From Rhizomys pruinosus (Eukaryota > Chordata > Mammalia > Rodentia > Spalacidae), in contig VZQC01001071.1 in the NCBI GenBank assembly GCA_009823505.1, positions 1,382,612 to 1,446,611 of the forward strand: a DNA stretch of 64,000 bases, read 5' to 3'. The notes under the pieces are model-generated. The model made no database searches. It worked only from the letters and a program-made list of their open reading frames with translations, and had not been told where the DNA came from. Positions 11,514 through 23,586 of the stretch are shown here, one piece after another (the first letter of the stretch is position 1; every line of letters begins with the position of its first letter). The position numbers and the translations under genes were made by a program.

Positions 11514-11529
11514 CCACTTCTGCTATCTT

Positions 11530-12039
11530 AAGCCCATAAAAATGTCAGGTGTGGGTGGCCTGTCTAGGTGATCATGGGCTGTGTAACCACACTACTTGAC
11601 AAGCTGATTTTTAAGATGTTTCTCTCCTTGCTTTTCAGCTTATAAGCAGCCAGGGCTGTGCATTATCATGGATCATTTGAAGAGAACTTAACAAGACACC
11701 CGAGACTCAGGCAAAGAAGTATTCCAGGATGGATGCATGAGGAGGCTTCTTCTCAGGAGATACAGCACAATGTTATGTTGTAGGCTTGATACGTGAAGCG
11801 AATCAGACCTTAGGGAACTAATACCTAAATCTTATTGTAAATTAAGGGTCCTGGGACCCACTGACTTTGGGGCATTACATTGTATTTTGCTGTGCCAACT
11901 TGAAATTCAGTTGCTGATTAATTTTTGCGACTTAGGAATATTGTTTTCTTTTGACAACTGAACATTGGACATATGCAGTGCTTCCCAGAGGCTTCTGGTG
12001 TTAGGCTGCTTGTCTTTCAAAGTGAATTGCTTCTGTCTT
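11530..12039. other. Unclassified intergenic sequence
   Basis: No repeat or exon recognised. Confidence 0.45.
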
Positions 12040-12365
12040 TGGGTGTGTGCATGGGTTTCTGTAGATGCACACATGTGTACATGTGCACTTTCATGTGTGT
12101 GCATGTGCATGTGTGTGTGCATGTCTGTGTGTGTAAGCCAGAGGATAGACTGTATTATATTCTTTGTTTCATGGGCTACAAACTGTCATTGGTCTAGAGC
12201 TTGCCTGAGCAGGCTGCACTGGTTGGCCAGCAAGCCCCAGAGAGCTGCCTGACTTATTTTCCCAGTATTGGAACTGTAAGTGCAAACCACCATGCCAGGC
12301 TTCTTAAAGCGGGTTCCAGGGAGCAAACTCAGGTCTCCATGCTTGCATAACAGCACTTGAATTGT
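12040..12365 (-). mobile_element. B4/RSINE-type SINE, antisense
   Basis: tgtgcatgtgcatgtg tail, then a B1-like middle (gagcttgcctgagcaggct-gctggccagcaagcc) and a tRNA-like end (ctccatgcttgcataacagcactt). Same layout as 36238, 40075 and 49068. Confidence 0.65.
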
Positions 12366-12484
12366 TTCTCTAATGGTCCATGTATCATTATGGGGGGGTC
12401 TGTTGTCCTATAAGCACTAGGCCCAGAGTTCTGCTTCTTTTAAGATCCTCTTCCATTAACAAAAATTACATTCCTCATCTCAAT

Positions 12485-12760
12485 ACATGGGCAAAGAGCC
12501 ACACACATGCATAGAAACATATACACAGAGCACAAACATACATAAGCACAGAGACAAACATGCATACACACCTGGCTACACACAGATAAACACATGTAGA
12601 AATATATGCACACATACTCTTATAAACACAAGCACATGTGTACACACATATATGCACACATGTACTCTCACACACAGATACAAACACACATGAACACATT
12701 ATTCATACACATGCACAGATGAGTGTATGCACATGCACACACACATACATATACACATTT
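12485..12760. repeat. Imperfect (CA/ACACAT)n simple-repeat tract
   Basis: Interspersed acacat/acacac units for about 275 bp. The open frames across it on both strands are low-complexity. Confidence 0.85.
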
Positions 12761-13373
12761 CTGTGCTCAAGTGAGTTAGGAAAGTGGCAGTTCAATGTGA
12801 CCAGGGTAGACTGATGAGTGAGCATGACCTACATATTACAGAGAGAACTGGGTCCAACAGACTGAGCACAAATTTCTTATCAGGAACGGAGCATAAAACT
12901 CATTAAAATTGATGTATAGAAATCAAAGAAATGTGGCATGTCTTATTTCTGAGAACCTGGGACACACAAATTAATAGCTCATTTGTACTGTAATTATGAT
13001 GAAATTATGGAACTTATGACAAAAACTTAAAGATAGGAAATATTTTGATGCATTAAAGACTGCCTGCTACTTACTTCCTATGACATGAGAAGCAATTAAG
13101 CAGATCATTTCTATTTTTCTTTAAATGTTACTTTTGTGGAAAACAATATTTATTTAAACATACATTTTAGTACGATGACTACAGCTTTCTTTTACATAAT
13201 ACTTATATTCAGAGTCTAAATTTCATGTAAAACTAGGTAATACATAAAATGATGAGAGTTATGTTTATGTAGTTATGTTTCCCCACATTATTTATTTAGT
13301 ATTCTTTTTGAAGTGCTTGGGATAAAACCCAGGGTTTCATACATACTATGCAAGTCCTCTGCTACCACCCTGA
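12761..13373. other. Unclassified AT-rich intergenic sequence
   Basis: Nothing recognised. Confidence 0.45.
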
Positions 13374-13570
13374 GATCTTTTAAGAGCACCATCTGCTGTT
13401 GCAGAGAATCCAGGTTTGATTCCAACCTGTACCAACATGGTGGCTAACAACCATCTGTGACTCCAGTTCCATGGGAATCTGATGCCTTCTGACTTTGTAG
13501 GCATTGTACAACATGGATGCACCTACATACATGCAGATAATACATTCATACACATAAAATTTCAAAAAGT
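13374..13570 (+). mobile_element. B3-like SINE (old), head truncated
   Basis: Begins ttttaagagcaccatctgc and runs to tacattcatacacataaaat. Single actccagttccat segment. Confidence 0.75.
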
Positions 13571-13689
13571 ATTAACCTGGAAAAATTAGTAGAATACAAC
13601 TGAAAAGAAGCAAAGAATTCTGAACAAGTTGAAAAGCTAAAATGTACCTAACAGAGCTGTATTACACATACAATATCTCTATGTGAGTC

Positions 13690-15215
13690 CATGGGCAAAA
13701 ATGAAGGCTACAGAAAAAGAATACCAGACAAGGGAAACCTTCCTTTGAGTTGTTGGCCAGGGTAGTCCAAGAGACTCTGAAAATTGGACAGGTTATTGCC
13801 ACAGCCCTTGATTGCCTCCCAGAACCTGAAAGTAAGACCGTAGTGCTGAAGACAGAACATACTTTGGATACTGTATTTGGAGCAATGGAGCTGATACTGA
13901 CCTGGAAGCCACTTCCTCTGAAGGCTAGCTGTCATAGCTGTGGAGAGCACTATGCAAGCTACTAAGGGAGAACATCAATCAGTGGTCCAAACCAGCTTAA
14001 GACCAGATACCATGTCAATGACAAGCACAGCATATGAACTGGTGCAGTAGTGGCACTTATTCTTGGGGGAAATCAATGGCTAACTAATTGGACCTAAGCC
14101 CACTCAGTGGGAGGAAACTCATGTGTGTACTGTAAAACTAGCCAGATGCACAAAACTAGAAAGGTCATATATCTTAGAGAAATCCTCAAGTTTGACACAT
14201 CCCTAGGCTAAGGTTAAGACCTTATTAACTACAAAAGAGGTATCATTATTTACAGACAAATATCCCAGACGCCACTCAAAAAAGAAGCTTCTTTTGCACC
14301 AGATGAAAATATATTTTTGGTCTTTTCGAGGACAGGGTTTTCCTGTAGCCCAGCTGTCCTGGAACTCATCTGTAGACCAGGCTGGCCTTGAACTCACAAA
14401 GATCCACCTGCCTCTGCTCCCAGAGTGCTAGGATTAAAGGCGTGTGCCACCACCCCATCAAAAATATTACAGAGTCCCACAACTGGACACACACAGACTG
14501 GTCTGTGAACTGCTCATGTCTGGGCATCACATTTAAAATGCAACTTTTACACATCAGCCTCACCCAGCATAGAACTAGGACCCAAGAAGGCACTAATTAC
14601 CTCTTAACTCTTATTAAGGAAGCTTCCCCATGCAACAGTAGGCCAGGAACTCAAAAGGGCATGAACGGCCAAACCATGGAGATTAGGAATCTACAGAGTG
14701 TGGTTCCATACACAGGTCACTTATATTCCACTTCACCCACCCAATGCTCAGGCAACATTGCAGAAGTAGAGTTGAAAGACTGTAAGAGCCTCGGAGGTGG
14801 TGCAAGACCAAATGGAATTGAATCTTACAAGCTCCTAGGACCTTGTTCTTATGAACCTATAGCATTGGTATAAGCATGCACAAGACCCATATAAGCTCAG
14901 CCAGACAAATCCCAGCATAGATCTGCAGGTATGAGTAGCAGAGCCCAATATTGGCTGAAGAAATATTGGCAGCTGATGGTGATCAGGAGAGGAAGCTCTG
15001 GCCTTCTTTAGGAAAGGGACTCCAGATAGGCTGACTAGAGCTCAGGGGATGCGCTGGCACTGAGGTGTGGGCAGGGAGAGTAGTTTGGTGCAATTGAGCC
15101 TAGCACAAATGACAGAATGTGTGAACTCCTGTGAGGGTGGGGGTGGCTGCAGGAGAGTGCCAGCAGAGAGGCAGGTATAAAGATGATTAAGGCTGAAAAT
15201 TATATATAACACACA
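13690..15215 (+). mobile_element. Rodent L1-like 3' region, split by a B1
   Basis: Long collinear match (from memory) to a rodent L1-type 3' region: aaaatgaaggctacag, ctaactaattggacctaag, tcttacaagctcctaggacc, agctcagccagacaaatccc. It ends before an A-tract at 15213-15230. B1 insertion at 14309-14461. The open frame at 14388-14873 is a relic without meaning. Confidence 0.55.
14309..14461 (-). mobile_element. B1 SINE in the L1 region
   Basis: Antisense B1, gaggacagggttttcctgta to aggcgtgtgccaccacccc, with imperfect flanking aaaatat copies. Confidence 0.85.
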
Positions 15216-15389
15216 AAAAAAAAAAATTATAAGAAAAGCTAAAATATAATTCTGATAAATTTAAGTATTATTTCTAATCAATTCCTTATAATTCCTTAAA
15301 TCAGAACTGAAGTCTATCTCTATATTTACACAAATGAAATTAAGTAGAAAATTTTAATGACTTTTATCCATAGGGCTCTCAACATCTCC

Positions 15390-15395
<6 letters not shown>

Positions 15396-15440
<45 letters not shown>

Positions 15441-15464
15441 TGTGTGTGTGTGTGTGTGTGTGTG
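15396..15464. repeat. (TC)n followed by (TG)n microsatellite
   Basis: TC run 15396-15436, short gatg break, TG run to 15464. Confidence 0.95.
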
Positions 15465-15504
15465 GTGTGGGCAGAGAGAATATTTCAGTAATAGTTCTCT
15501 TGGG

Positions 15505-15612
15505 GGGTTCTTTTTGAGACAGAATCTCCCTATAGACCCTGCTGGCCTGGAACTCACTATATAGACCAGGCTGGCCTTGAACTCACAGAGATAAGTCACC
15601 AGGCCCAGCTTT
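15505..15612 (-). mobile_element. B1 SINE fragment
   Basis: Antisense, tttttgagacagaatctccc to ggcccagct, missing the middle of the right end. Confidence 0.8.
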
Positions 15613-15644
15613 AATTTAGTATTTTTTTCAAAGAATAATAATAG

Positions 15645-15894
15645 TCCTTTTTTTTTTTTTTTTTTTTTTGAGACAGGGTCTCCCTTTAGTCCCAGCTGGC
15701 CTGGACATCACTCTGTAGACCCAGGCTGGCCTTGAACTCACAGAATCCACTTCCCTGCCTCCTGAGTGCTAGGATTAAAGGCGTGTGCCATCAGGACACG
15801 CTTAACGACAGGTCTTAGCAGCCATGGGGGTACTGGGAACAAACCCAGTCCCTGCAAGAGCAGTAGGTGCCTTACTGATGAGCCAGCTCTCCAA
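15645..15894 (-). mobile_element. Dimeric SINE: tRNA-type head plus B1, second copy
   Basis: B1 part 15645-15800 and head part about 15805-15894, with a linker resembling that at 11415-11425 (cttaa-ga--gg--ttagc). AATAGTC occurs on both outer sides, consistent with one insertion. Confidence 0.65.
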
Positions 15895-16202
15895 CCCAAT
15901 AGTCTTAACCCTGTGTTAGGCTCCTCCCACTCTTCCCATCATTCTTTCTGCTCATTCCCCTAAGGAAGACAAGGACAAACAGGCTCCACTGAGTTCTAAA
16001 ACCAAAGACATTTATGAGTTAAATGGAAAATCTCCTGCTCAACCTCCTGAGGCTCACCATAAAACTACTTTCATTGCTCCTTTACCGTGATCAATGATTA
16101 TAAATGTGAATTTACAAAATCCTCTGCATCTTGTCCCTTTGTTGCCTTTCATTGTTAATGGTCTGTGCTTTTCCTTGCCTTGGCACATTTCTCTCTGTCT
16201 TT

Positions 16203-16438
16203 TTTATTTTTTTTTTTTTGATTGGTTGATTTCTATTTTATGTGTATGAGTATTATGCCTGCGAGTGTGTAAGTGTGCCTGTGTTGTGCAGTGCCCTCAG
16301 AGGACAAAAGGGGACATCAGGTTCCCTGGGACTAGAGTTACAGACAGTTGTTAGTAGCCATGTGGATGTTTGGATTCAAACCTGGATCTTCTGAAAGAAA
16401 TGCCAGGCCTCTTAACTCCTGAGCCATCACTCTAGGCT
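16203..16438 (-). mobile_element. B3-like SINE (old)
   Basis: Antisense with poly-T start at 16203 and head ending ccatcactctaggctg. The word tgccttggcacatttct just before (about 16178) and just after (about 16439) is a probable target duplication. Confidence 0.8.
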
Positions 16439-16455
16439 GCCTTGGCACATTTCTA

Positions 16456-17465
16456 AGAACATTTCAAGATAACCTTTGTAAGCACTGTACACCGAATGGG
16501 TCATATATCCACAAATTCAGCCTGCCCTGGCAGAATTTGTGACTTAGATCACCTCTACCTGCTTCTCTCCGTCCCTCATCCATCATGATGACTGCTTCAT
16601 CGGCTCAGTATCAAGAAATCCAAGATTCTGAAGTTTTTTATTTTTTCTTTTCTCCCTCCTTAGAGGGACTCGTAAGTTTGGTTTGTCTCTGACAGCTCCA
16701 GATTGTTTATTTTCTAGTGTACATATCAATAGAGTTCTCATTAATTTGTAAAATGATCTTGTTTGAGTAATTAATTATATACTCGTGCAGTTCTTATTCC
16801 GTGGAGTCTATGTATTGTCTCAAAAATCCCATTGGCCTTACCTTCTCCCCATTTCCAGCATACAGTCACGGTCTACATTATCATTGTCTCTCAGAGCAGG
16901 GGAACAGCAACCCTGCTTGTCTTTCTGCTTTCATAATTGCTTGACTTCAGTTGATAGTCTGCCTGGGGCATGCATATGTCACTTTCTTGCTGCAATAGTC
17001 TATTGTCTTCCCATCCGAGAATAAATCTGAACATCGTGCCATGCCCTGTAAGGCTAGAAATAATCCTGCTCATGTTTAATTTCCATAATTATGGCTCCAC
17101 TTTCCACTTCTTCAGCCTTCTTCTCCAGCTGTGTTATACTTGTTGCTTGCTAAGCACATTAACTCCACCTCTCTGCAGTTTTTTTCTCTCTGCCTAGTTT
17201 TTTTTGTTTTGTTTTTTTTTTTTATGCCTGACTTTTTTTTAAGATATCTCTCCACTCAAAGGTTAACTTATCTTGGGGATTTTCCTGACCACCAATTTTT
17301 GACCATCTGGCCCAATTAAAGTATAAGAGACAGATATATTTATTGATACTTTGAGCAGAAAGGAAATTAATCTAAAAATTAAGAGCTCATAAATTCATTA
17401 GTAAAAAAGAAAATCAAGGATCACTCCCAGACTCCAGATTCAGGTCTTGCTGTAGTTGTATAATT
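16456..17465. other. Unclassified intergenic sequence
   Basis: About 1 kb of T-rich, apparently old sequence. No gene seen despite several short open frames. Confidence 0.4.
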
Positions 17466-17471
17466 CCTCTT

Positions 17472-17720
17472 GCGGGGGCTTGGAGAGATAGCCTAGCAGT
17501 TAAGAGCACCGACTGTTCTTGCAGAGGACCCAGGTTGATCCCAGACCCACATGCAGGGCAAACCCATCTGTAACTCCAATTCCAGGAGAAACTCCAGTTC
17601 CAGGGGAATCCGACACCCTCTTCTGATCTCCGGCATTGCACGACATGGGTGCACAAACTCCATGCAGACAGTACACTAATACACATACAAAAAAATAATA
17701 AAAGTTAAAAAGAAAAAAAG
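17472..17720 (+). mobile_element. B3-like SINE, duplicated-17 subtype
   Basis: Carries both actccaattccaggag and actccagttccagggg and ends in a long A-rich tail. Confidence 0.85.
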
Positions 17721-17899
17721 AAAGTGCTCTTGCTACTGTTACATCCATGGGTGATGTCTTGACCCCTTTGTGGGACAAATTACATCTTCTTTGAAATGGA
17801 CGTATCTCCAGAGAAGCTGCATACTTGGAGGGAGGAGCTGGGGCAAAGCTGAGCTCTGGAGCAAGTTCGCAGTAATTCTGGGGTTTCCTTGATGCACAC

Positions 17900-18247
17900 T
17901 GTAGTGGTTGAATGAGTGTCCCCCATAGGCTGTAAGTATTCAGACACTTGTCTCCAGTTGGTGGCCCTGTTTTGGAGGTCTTAGAAGGTGTGGCCGTGCT
18001 AGAGGAAGTACGTTATTGGGGGCAGGCTTAGTGAGTTTAACAAGCCTTGTGGTCTCCAGCCGACTCGCTCTGCTTCCTGTGCTCTTTGCCAGATGTGACC
18101 CTCAGCGTGCTGCTCCAGCCGCCAGCCTCCTGCCACAATGGACTCTAATTCCCTGGAACCGTCAATCGTAAGCTCAAATAAACTCTTCCTTTTATAAGTT
18201 CCTTGGTCATGGTGTTTTATCACAGCAACAGAAAAGTGACTAATACA
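17900..18247 (+). mobile_element. MT-type MaLR solo LTR
   Basis: TGTAGTGGTTGAATG to GACTAATACA. Near-identical flanking 5-mers CACAC (17895-17899) and CACAG (18248-18252). AATAAA near 18178. Confidence 0.75.
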
Positions 18248-18595
18248 CACAGGAATGCAGGGAACTCTGGGACACTGGGGGGCAGGTCTATATAAAAGCT
18301 CACCATGCAAAACTGAGTACTCTCTCGCCATTTTACCAGCATGGGCTCAGGGCATGGAATTTACAGCAGGGCTCCAAGCAGCCATGTTGGAAAGGGAGAG
18401 CTGACTGTGCGGTGCGAGCTGCAGTGAGTGTCTGTTGTCTGCCATCACTTTGTAGGCAAGCCCAATAAATTTAATTAAGATTGGAGTGTTCTTTCCTTGT
18501 TTTGCTTATATCCGGGGAACCAGGAAACAATAGAGGTGGGGTGGGATAGTGAGGAATTGCATGCATGGGTATGTGCTGTGTGCACCCCTACTTCT
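18248..18595 (+). mobile_element. 5' LTR (partial) of a degraded ERV
   Basis: Collinear with 20600-20960: TATAAAAGC, ctctcgccatttta-ccagca, agccatgttggaaagg, gccatcactttgtaggcaag, ggggaaccagga, gaggaaaattgtc. TATA box near 18290 and CAATAAA near 18463. Its 5' part is missing or displaced by the MT LTR. Confidence 0.65.
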
Positions 18596-20570
18596 AGAGG
18601 AAAATTGTCTGTGACAAACTTGGGGCAGGTGAGGCAGGATTAGGCAAAGCAAGCTCACAGGAAAGTGGTGGCTGATTATTTTTACGGGGAAAGCTGGAGC
18701 AAAATGCCAGGGAATACTGGCATGGGGGGTTGTTTCTTCACAGTGGTTGCGTGTAGCAGTTCATGGGGGCAGCTGAGGATTGTGCAATTAAGATGCGGAA
18801 CTAGAGTGAAGCCTAAGGCAGAAGGAGTCAGTGGGACAATTCCCTGCTGCCTACCCATTCTAAGTGTTAGAGAGTACTGTTTACTTGACCAGTGGGGGCT
18901 GCTGTGTGAATATGGAGATGTTTTTGAAAACTGCAGAGGTCTTGGAGAAGACTTTACCAGCCCTGAAGATGGATGATCAAAGGAAGGGTGTGCAACAAGC
19001 TGTGAGTGAGGTGGCCTGGATCCCACTGAATGTTATCAATGAAATATCCTAAGTAAGAGAGGTGGCTCAAAGTGAGATCAAAGATTTAAGGGACAAGATT
19101 AGAGCAAGAAAAAATTATTGACGTTGGCCTCTGACCTTTCCGGTAATTGCATTAACACAGAGAAACAGGAGGTAGGAATTGTCAGCTTTGCTGCTATTTT
19201 GCAGCTTGGAGACCCCAGGAGAAGAAAAGGAACGTAATGATTTAAAGAGGAAGAATGATGTAGGAAAATCGCCGGTATGCCCCCGGTTCGCCTTTAATCC
19301 AAAGAAAGGAAAACAAAAAAATCCATGTTCTCAAACATGCTACTTGTAGTTTTAGGGATGATCCCAGGTTGGGAAACTAAGACAGTCAGAGAATACTCCA
19401 GCACTGGAGCTGGAGAATCAGGAAAGGCTTATAAAGGAAGTGACAGAAGCTTTCATCACCTGGTTTGTAAGATTGTGGGACCTGTGAATGGGTAGATTTA
19501 TTTTAAGTGCTGCAGAAGAAGCAGGAAAACTGAGTAATATAACCACTAATCCTGCCTAGAGAGATAAGCTGCATAGCCTGAGACAGCATAAGGTGAATGA
19601 TTCCCTAATGTACTGGCTAATAAGAGCCATTAGAGACACATGGTTATCCCTAATAGAGGTTTCCCATAAATACCAGGGGTGGAAAAATGATAGGAAAGGG
19701 ACAACACTACTGCAAGAACTAGAGTATGAGGAAAGCAGTATATAGTGCCCAGTGTACTGAGCCAGATGGATATGTGTTTACCAGTGATTTAGGAAAAAGT
19801 CTTAATTGAACAAGGACCTCCAGAGGGTATGAAACTTATTGTGTAACCTGAAGGAAATCTTTAAAGAGGGGCTGTCAATATACTAGCCTTCTTACTGTGA
19901 GGGCAACGATGCGAAGCGCCGTATGTCATGTCTTCGCATTTGTGACTTAGTTAAGCATGTACTTGCCCGTAAAGGGGTAGGTATCTGTCTGATCCGAATG
20001 CTACCTGAGTGCTTGTCGAGGACCTGAGTCGGTGATATGTGAGCTACAGGGAGCGATTGAGAACTACTAATCAGCAATGCGATGCTGTTTTAGAATCCAG
20101 CTGGCACTCAGCAGTGATGTTGTATAAAGTGTGATGAGAAGCGCTAGAATTCGCTGGGGGTGGGAGCAGTTTTACCCTGAGCTGGGCTCTCCCCACAGAG
20201 GCCTCTGTAAAAAGAAAGCTAGGTGTTTGACTACAGCCAGAGAGTCAGAGCCACGAGGCCTGCATGATCTGGCTAACCAGCAAATAAAGGGCAGAGGCAA
20301 AGGAGACCCATTCCTCCTTGGCCCTGTGCAGGGCTAGGCAGCTTGACCAGCCCAGTAGTCTATCAAAGCTAAAGAATATACAGGGAGGTGTGTATAAAAC
20401 CAGGAGCTACGAATGCGGGGTTGAAAAGAAATGACTGCAAATGCTAAATAGATAACTAAATTAATGCCTCTAATCCATGATATTGTACCCATCATGGATC
20501 TTCTGAGACAGCAAAAGATATAGATAAAATTTTCCCATGCTATGTTGGACCTAGTTTGTGTTTGATTTAA
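18596..20570 (+). mobile_element. ERV internal region, degraded
   Basis: About 2 kb between the paired LTRs. Open stretches of up to about 100 codons remain (18665-18976, and near 19570-19745), possibly gag-like, but no conserved retroviral motif is visible and no pol survives. A CpG-rich patch lies at 19905-20085. Confidence 0.5.
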
Positions 20571-20960
20571 TATACAGTGTTAATAGTTTGAGTGTTTTAG
20601 AGATGTGAGACCAAAGTTGGAATGCTGGGGGCAGGGGCATATAAAAGCCCACCATGCAGGACTGGGGGAGCCTCTCGCCATTTTTACCAGCAATGGGTAC
20701 AGGGCACAGAATTTGTGCCAGGACCCTGGACAGCCATGTTGGAAAGGTAGAGCTGACTGCCCCAAGCGGCTGAAGTAAGTGTATGTTGTCTGTCATCACT
20801 TTCTAGGCAAGCCCAACTAAATTCTAATTAGTTGGAGAGTTCTCTCTTTGCTTTGCCTTAGTATCGTGGGGAACCAGGAGGAAAGGGCAGAAGTAGGGCA
20901 GGAAGGTGGGAAGGCTGTGTGCAGGCTACATGCTGGGGCACCACACCCCAGGAGGAAAAT
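20571..20960 (+). mobile_element. 3' LTR of the degraded ERV
   Basis: Matches 18248-18595 over its length and retains extra U3 at its 5' side. TATA near 20639. The poly(A) signal seen in the 5' LTR is mutated here (caactaaatt). Confidence 0.6.
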
Positions 20961-21429
20961 TGTCATGGTTAATCCTGGGTGTCAACTTGACTGGACTAAG
21001 GAACAAATAAGAGAAAAGGGTCTTCTGATTGGACCACCTCAACCCGGATGGCCCACCCCAAATGTGGGTGTTACCTTCTGCCGGCAGGCAGTATTTAAGG
21101 CCACGGCAGCGGGAGCTGGTCCCTTTTCCTTCTTCCTGCGGCTTGCCTCTCTCTCATCTGGTGAGTTTGCCTTGCTGCTGTGATCAACCTTTCGGATCCC
21201 AGCGTGTACCGAGACTGGCAGATCTCCTGGAATCCATTCGGGCCTTCAGCACTGAGACTGGGACTCCTGAGACATCCAGCCTTGCGGACTGAGCAGTTCC
21301 CTGGATTCCCGGCCTCTCCAGTTCGGCGCTACTGTTGAGCTCCGTCACGTGAGCAAATCAATAAATTGTATATAGTTATATATATTCATCCTGTTGCTTC
21401 TGTTTCTTTAGAGAACCCTGAATAATACA
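20961..21429 (+). mobile_element. MaLR-related LTR
   Basis: Starts TGTCATGGTTAATCCTGGGTG with tcaacttgact, TATTTAA near 21090 and AATAAA near 21360. It ends agagaaccctgaataataca, the terminal signature of MaLR LTRs. Confidence 0.65.
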
Positions 21430-21434
21430 GCAAG

Positions 21435-21760
21435 TGATTGGATCCTGAGGCCTCTGCCCTAAACAATGGATGGATTCATAATATGATGGCATTATTGGAA
21501 GAGGGTAAAAAGTGGGTGGGGCCTAGGTAGAGAAATGGGCTAATGGGGATGTATCCTTGAGAACGAAATCTTAGCCTGCCCCCCCTTCTATGTTCTCTTT
21601 TCTCTGCTTCCTGGCCACCAGGCAATAAGAAGCCTGTCACATGCGCCTGCCACCAGGATGTTCAGCTTCATCCTGGGCCCAGAACCTCTGGAGTCAACGA
21701 CAATGGACCAAAACCTCTGAATCCATGAGGCAAAATAAATGTTTCATCTGGTGCTTTTAA
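21435..21760 (+). mobile_element. Ancient MaLR-type LTR
   Basis: Order ggatggattcata, ctctgcttcctggccaccag, atgttcagcttcatcctggg, aacctctgaatccatgaggc, aaaataaatgtttc matches an old mammalian LTR layout. Confidence 0.45.
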
Positions 21761-21761
21761 G

Positions 21762-21968
21762 ATTTATTTTATGTGTATGAGTGCTTGCTTGCTTGTATGT
21801 ATCTGTACTACATGTGTGTCTGGTGCCTGCAGAGTCCAAAGAACATTGGATCCCTGGAAGTGGAGTTACAGATGATTATGAGCTGCCCTGTGAATTCAGG
21901 AAACCAAACCCCCGTGGGTCCTCTGCAAGAGCAGCCAGTGCTTTAACCTCTGGGCTATCTGTCCAGTG
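21762..21968 (-). mobile_element. B3-like SINE (old)
   Basis: Antisense from tttattttatgtgtatgagtg to gggctatctgtccag. Confidence 0.8.
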
Positions 21969-22238
21969 GTTTTGTCAGGTATTTGTCAAAGCCATAGGAA
22001 GTCTAACACTCACTCCAAAGGTAGACTTCAGAGTGGGACCTCTGGTTTGTCTTGGAGTCTTGGACTCCACCTCAGGAATAATAAGAGGCTGTTTACAGAA
22101 CCCCAGGAGATTGAGTTGGGGACTTGAGAACCTAGGAGAGAGGAAGTATAAGGGAGAAGTTCAGGTAATACTGTATGTAGCATCCTGTTTCAAGTGTGAT
22201 CAAGTCACACCCACACATATGCTTAAATAATAATAAGC

Positions 22239-22465
22239 TTGAGGCTGGAGAGATGGCCTAGCAGTTAAGAGCACCGACTCCTCTTGCAGAGGACCCAGGT
22301 TTGATCCCCAGCACCCACATGGAAGCTGAGAACCATCTTTAACTCCAGTTCCAGGGGAATCTGACACCATCTGACCTCTGTGGCATTGCAAGACATGGGT
22401 GCACAGACCTACATGCAGACAGTACACTCATACACATAAAAATAAATAAAAATTTAAAAAAGAAA
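22239..22465 (+). mobile_element. B3-like SINE, single-17 subtype
   Basis: gaggctggagagatggccta to cacataaaaataaataaaa. Only actccagttccagggg is present. Confidence 0.9.
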
Positions 22466-23099
22466 AATATTAAAAATAATATTAAGCTTAACCACTTAGG
22501 GAAATACTAAATAAAGCCTTCTGGGATGGACAAACCTCACATCTCCTCCCTGGAGCATTCCTCATCCTCCACAATTAGGAAAAGCCACATGGCTAGTCCT
22601 TGCCAGGAGCAAGGGAGAGAAGTAAAGCCTGACGGAAGCCGCCTGCTGACTCTTACTGCTGCCAAGAGTGCAGAGACTCTGGGTTTCTGGTGGCAGGTGC
22701 AGGATGTGGGACCTTCATTGGCCAGGACAGCCGAGCCACGATGTGGTGTAGGTACAATTTTACTATATTAGGAGACTTAGTATGAAATTAACGGTTCTAA
22801 TATATCATTGTTTTAGGGAGTCAGCTTCTAACTATTCCAGTAAAACACACCTTACCCCATTTAGCCCACACATGATCTTTTTGTGTGTGTGTATGTGTAT
22901 AAATACAAATACATAACTTTAGCAAATAAATATTTCAAAAAAGTTCTCATTCATGCTATGCCCAAGGAGATGATGCCTCTGAGAAGGGCTTTTTTCAAAG
23001 ACAAGGACTTGGCTGGATGCTGGGGCCTTACGGTACTACACAAACTACATGTCAGTGATGTAACCCTAAACCTAGATACAGACAGAATCACTGCACCTG
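22466..23099. other. Unclassified intergenic sequence
   Basis: No exon or named repeat. Confidence 0.4.
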
Positions 23100-23530
23100 G
23101 TCTCCTGTTAGACTACTTTATATTACTATAGATTTGCTACAACTTGGGAACCAGTGGTGATACATCATCTTCAACAAAATTTCATTCATAGGCCCTCAGT
23201 TTTTACCTGATGCCTTTCCTGGTACAGGATCCCATTCATGACCAAACATTGCATGTGCTCCTTAGGGCTGTGAGTTTGACTTGCTTGCTGACCTCATGGT
23301 TTTGCTGAGTATGGGTCAAGAGTTTGGCAGAATGACCATCTATTGAATTTGCTTGATGTTTTCCTCAAGACTAGACTAGTAGTGTAGCTTTATGAGAAGG
23401 CCACAGAGGAAATCCATCATCATACATCTCGGTAGCTATGATCATCATGACGTCACTGTTGCTGACTTTGACCACCTAGCTAAAGTAGCACTTAACAGGT
23501 TTCTCCAGCTTAAAAATATTCTTTTAACTA
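23100..23530. mobile_element. Ancient L1M-type relic
   Basis: Diverged but ordered blocks (ggtacaggatcccattcatga, ttctccagctt preceded by tgaccacctagctaaagtag) recall a mammal-wide L1M 3' region. It contains a TGACGTCA octamer at 23448-23455. Confidence 0.4.
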
Positions 23531-23586
23531 TTTTCTATGGTGTAGTCATTGGGGGGGGTGGAAATCACATGCTTAGCCCAAGTTTA

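Noticed and set aside
12485..12700. Possible telomere-like or regulatory CA-rich array
   Set aside because: Imperfect CA/CACAT simple repeat without unit structure.
14388..14873. 161-codon open frame on the plus strand
   Set aside because: It starts in an antisense B1 and runs through an L1-like 3' region. Non-coding relic.
18665..19052. Possible gene with two overlapping open frames
   Set aside because: It lies between two matching LTRs. Treated as degraded retroviral internal sequence, and no retroviral motif is kept.
23448..23455. Perfect CRE octamer TGACGTCA
   Set aside because: It lies in what looks like an ancient LINE relic far from any promoter. Chance or inherited repeat sequence is the simpler reading.
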